DNA from: Trachelipus rathkii
Taxonomy: Eukaryota > Arthropoda > Malacostraca > Isopoda > Trachelipodidae
DNA: 10,000 nt
Reading direction: 5' to 3'
Assembly: GCA_015478945.1 (NCBI GenBank)
Contig: JABUQX010002766.1
Coordinates: forward strand, 17,501-27,500
Part shown: positions 7,925-10,000 of the stretch, one piece after another
How the letters are laid out: each line of letters begins with the position of its first letter
How positions within the stretch are numbered: position 1 is the first letter of the stretch
Notes under the pieces: generated by a model
Told to the model about the DNA's origin: nothing
Seen by the model: the letters and a program-made list of their open reading frames with translations, nothing else
Database searches by the model: none
Made by a program: the position numbers and the translations under genes

Positions 7925-8191
7925 AACAAAATAAAAGTTGGATTCAAGAACAGTTTAAAGCAATCGAACTCCCGTCAAGGCGACATCACCAGTGTCCAGC
8001 CTGTCCTATCCGTTCCTTATACTTTTTAGATGTTAAATATTGCATAATCGCAAACTATCCCACAATATTAATACAAGCAAAGAAAAATACTAATGGAAGG
8101 TAAAGAAAATACGTGCCGTCCTCCTAGGATTGAACCACCGCATTTTCGAATGACAACAAATAACTTGATGCTTTACCATGAGCCATCCTCC
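7925..8191 (-). repeat. tRNA-like unit m3
   Basis: 267 bp. Box A complement at 8169-8185 (one base missing from the consensus) and box B complement GGATTGAACC at 8127-8136. Confidence 0.75.
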
Positions 8192-8452
8192 AACCCAATA
8201 AAAGTTGGATTCAAGAACAGTTTTAAAGCAATCGAACTCCCGTCAGGCCCGACTATTCACCAGTGCCACCTGTCCTATCTCTCGTTCTTTATGTTTTTAG
8301 ATGTTAAATATTGCCAGAGAAGGCAGTAAGTATGTGAACAAACAAAGAACATATAATGGGAAGGTTAAAGAAATACTGCTTCTCTGGAGTTGAACCACCG
8401 CATGTTGCGAATGATAACATTTACTCGATGCTTTACCACTGACCATCCTCCA
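8192..8452 (-). repeat. tRNA-like unit m4, next to the inversion
   Basis: 261 bp. Box A complement at 8429-8445 and box B complement GGAGTTGAACC at 8386-8396. Its head faces the head of the first plus-strand unit across about 14 bases. Confidence 0.75.
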
Positions 8453-8461
8453 ACCCACCAA

Positions 8462-8711
8462 GATTGAATGGCTCAATGGTAAAGCATTGAGTATATTGTT
8501 CTCATTCGCTACATGAGGTGGATCAATCCCAGAGGAAGGCTGATTTCTTTCCCTTCCCTTATATGTCTTTGTTTGTTTACAAACTTATTAATCGCGATAT
8601 GCATAAAAAAATAAGGAACTAGGGAAAGAGCAAGCCTGGACAGCCTTGTGATGCCCCTTGCACGGGAGCTCTATACTTAAAACTGTTCTTGAACCCACTT
8701 TTATTGGGTTG
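8462..8711 (+). repeat. tRNA-like unit p1
   Basis: Box A TGGCTCAATGGTAAAGCA at 8469-8486 and box B-like GGATCAATCC at 8520-8529. The tail ends TTTTATTGGGTTGG at about 8699-8712. Confidence 0.75.
8469..8486 (+). promoter_or_regulatory. RNA polymerase III box A-like sequence
   Basis: TGGCTCAATGGTAAAGCA fits the tRNA D-arm/box A pattern, with a box B-like sequence 51 bases downstream (start to start). Confidence 0.55.
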
Positions 8712-8979
8712 GGAGGATAGCATCAGGTGTGGGTTGTAAAGCATCAAGTATATGTTCTCATTCGCAACATGCAGTGGTTCAATTCCAGAGGCAGTTTTTC
8801 TTTACCTTCCCATTACATGTTCTTTGTTTGTTTACAAATTAATTGCGATCAATCTGCAATATTTAACATCTTAAAATATAAGGAACGAGGAGATAGGAAG
8901 GCTGGACACCTGGTGATGGCGCCTTGAAGGGAGCTGCTCGGTTGCTTAAAACTGTTCTTGAATCCAACTTTTATTGGTT
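8712..8979 (+). repeat. tRNA-like unit p2
   Basis: 268 bp. Box A is scrambled: a segment reading CATCAGGTGTGGG replaces the normal core near 8721-8733. Box B GGTTCAATTCC (8776-8786) matches the consensus very well. Confidence 0.75.
8776..8786 (+). promoter_or_regulatory. RNA polymerase III box B-like sequence
   Basis: GGTTCAATTCC fits the tRNA T-loop/box B consensus GGTTCRANNCC. It is the best-preserved box B in the array, although its own unit has a damaged box A. Activity is unproven. Confidence 0.6.
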
Positions 8980-9016
8980 GGAGGAATGGCTCAGTGTTAA
9001 AGCATCGAGTATATGG
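8980..9016 (+). repeat. Truncated tRNA-like unit, right array end
   Basis: The head and box A TGGCTCAGTGTTAAAGCA (8987-9004) are followed by TCGAGTATATGG and then (TA)n. The break falls at the same unit position as at the left end. Confidence 0.75.
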
Positions 9017-9290
9017 TATATAATTATATATACGTAATAATTATTACTATATAGTATATATTTTATACACTAATACTATATATATTATCTATATATATAT
9101 ATATAAGTAATAGTATATTATATATATATATATATTATAAGATAATATTATAATATATGTATATTAATATATAATAATATATGTATATATAGATAAATAT
9201 TATATATAAATATATAATACTTTTTAGTATGGTTGGTATATATAAGTATATATATATACTATATATATATTAAATATATATTATATATAT
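9017..9290. repeat. (TA)n-rich tract
   Basis: About 275 bases of interrupted TA repeats. The only non-TA island is a short stretch near 9220-9237. Confidence 0.92.
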
Positions 9291-9437
9291 ATTTATTATA
9301 ATAATATTATAATAATGATAATAATAGTAATTAAAAATGTACAATAAACTAATAATAATAATTCATACATTTATGATCTCAATAATAATAATCAATAATA
9401 CATAATTATAATACATAATAATACGCAATAATTAATA
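9291..9437. repeat. (AAT)n-rich degenerate tract
   Basis: AAT/ATA trinucleotide repeats with interruptions, forming the left arm of an AAT-GAA-ATT arrangement. Confidence 0.8.
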
Positions 9438-9440
9438 TAA

Positions 9441-9551
9441 GAGAAGAAGAAGACAGGAAGAAGAGAGTAAGGAAGAGAAGACAAGAAGCATAAAGAAGAA
9501 GAAGAAGAAGAAGAATGAAGAAGAAGAAGAAGAAGAAGAAGAAGAAGAAGA
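9441..9551. repeat. (GAA)n microsatellite
   Basis: All-purine GAA/AAG array, imperfect at the left and nearly pure from about 9492 to 9551. Long GAA tracts can form triplex structures (known of the sequence type; not shown here). Confidence 0.93.
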
Positions 9552-9559
9552 ATATCTGA

Positions 9560-9731
9560 ATAATAACAATATATTATTATGTATTATATTATTATTATTA
9601 TATTATTATTATTAATTATTATATTCATTATTTTATTCATTTATATATATATTATATTATTATCTACCATTATTGATTATTATTATATTATATTATTATT
9701 TATAATATTAATAGTAATAGTAATAAGTAAA
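9560..9731. repeat. (ATT)n-rich tract
   Basis: ATT/TAT repeats, roughly the reverse complement in motif of the AAT tract at 9291-9437. The Ile/Leu-rich 60-codon frame across it is an artefact. Confidence 0.85.
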
Positions 9732-9912
9732 ATGCATCGGATCCGAGGGCAGCATTCGTGAATTCTGGAACCGATTATTAAATGATCGGGTAAAAATTTA
9801 GGACCTTAAAAGTCACGCTTTCCTAAAATATCAACACCACAAACCATCTTAGTCTCCTCTACAAACATGCATGACGTATAGTGATGAAATTCAATTCCCC
9901 TACAACAGGGTT
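9732..9912. other. Unassigned sequence, no gene seen
   Basis: About 180 bases of balanced composition between the ATT tract and the terminal TA repeat. No frame, tRNA box or element end is recognised. Confidence 0.4.
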
Positions 9913-10000
9913 ATCTATATAATATATATTATATATTTAATATTAGGTTATATATATAGTTCATTAGTATATATATATATATATATATATATTATATGAG
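9913..10000. repeat. (TA)n microsatellite, runs to window edge
   Basis: TA repeats with a short interruption near 9938-9970, purest at about 9968-9992. Confidence 0.92.

Larger units (their letters stand above)
7378..8452 (-). repeat. Tandem ~260-bp tRNA-like units, minus-strand block
   Basis: Four full head-to-tail units plus one truncated unit, all on the minus strand, with periods of 251-267 bp. Read on the minus strand, each begins near GGAGGATGGCTCAGTGG, carries box A, then an ATTCGCAACATG-type segment, then a box B (GGTTCAATTCC type), then about 190 bases ending CTTGAATCC…TTTTATTGGGTTGG. Units differ by substitutions and small indels, so they are not recent perfect copies. The head resembles a tRNA D-arm and T-arm, so the unit is best described as a tRNA-derived SINE or satellite. 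The reading frames within it are not genes. Confidence 0.8.
8462..9016 (+). repeat. Tandem ~260-bp tRNA-like units, plus-strand block
   Basis: Two full units plus a truncated head, the same repeat as the minus-strand block but inverted. The TAAAGCAT landmark occurs at 8480, 8737 and 8998, giving periods of 257 and 261 bp. The better-preserved units keep box A and box B about 50 bases apart, the normal tRNA spacing. Confidence 0.8.

Noticed and set aside
7387..8329. Several 66-109-codon frames on both strands inside the satellite array
   Set aside because: They lie within tandem tRNA-like units, are not conserved from unit to unit, and overlap box A/B sequences.
8466..8535. Functional tRNA gene
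   Set aside because: Box A and box B are present, but no convincing anticodon arm or acceptor stem pairing is visible, and the unit continues another ~190 bases in tandem.
7378..9016. CRISPR array
   Set aside because: The repeats are ~260 bp, contiguous without unique spacers, and change strand; the surrounding DNA is eukaryotic in character.

Overview
The window looks like non-genic DNA from a large, repeat-laden animal genome. No intact protein-coding gene can be supported. Simple sequence repeats make up a very large share of it: (TA)n, (CT/GA)n, (CA)n, (GTT)n, (ATT)n, (GAA)n and long A or T runs. Between them lie decayed retroelement pieces. The combination of dense microsatellites, tRNA-like repeats and a non-LTR retrotransposon of the type databases label 'craniofacial development protein 2-like / endonuclease-reverse transcriptase' fits a decapod crustacean best, for example a penaeid shrimp or a crab. 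That assignment is inference; no host gene or rRNA is present to fix it.

Layout. 1-526: AT-rich sequence with an A run and a (TA)n block. 527-737: an abrupt GC-rich island ending in a hairpin and an A run, probably a dispersed-repeat fragment. 738-1140: AT-rich DNA with a 61-base T run. 1141-1535: (TA)n then (GA)n. 1536-2444: low-complexity and unassigned sequence around a perfect (GTT)25. 2445-3380: (TA)n, (CT)n, (TA)n, a short unassigned stretch, (TA)n. 3381-3917: the longest stretch free of simple repeats, with no gene seen. 3918-4247: an 18-bp duplication followed by (CT)n, (CA)n and (TA)n. 4262-4488: a minus-strand tRNA-derived SINE candidate. 4489-5567: AT-rich, (ATT)n, unassigned and (CT)n sequence. 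5568-5817: (TA)n. 5818-7097: a plus-strand non-LTR retrotransposon relic. 7098-7377: (TA)n. 7378-9016: a tandem array of ~260-bp tRNA-like units that switches orientation near 8455. 9017-10000: (TA)n, AAT/GAA/ATT repeats, a short unassigned stretch and (TA)n.

Two things stand out. The first is the retrotransposon relic. It keeps an almost complete set of AP-type endonuclease motifs and the C-terminal tail of the element, but the reverse transcriptase between them is gone. The second is the array. Each better-preserved unit has recognisable RNA polymerase III box A and box B sequences, the array reverses orientation internally, and both outer ends stop at the same point in the unit (…GAGTATAT) before running into (TA)n.

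No host genes act together here. The readable history is retroelement insertion, tandem amplification and microsatellite growth at element edges. Irregular interruptions in the simple repeats could be real or could come from long-read assembly error.
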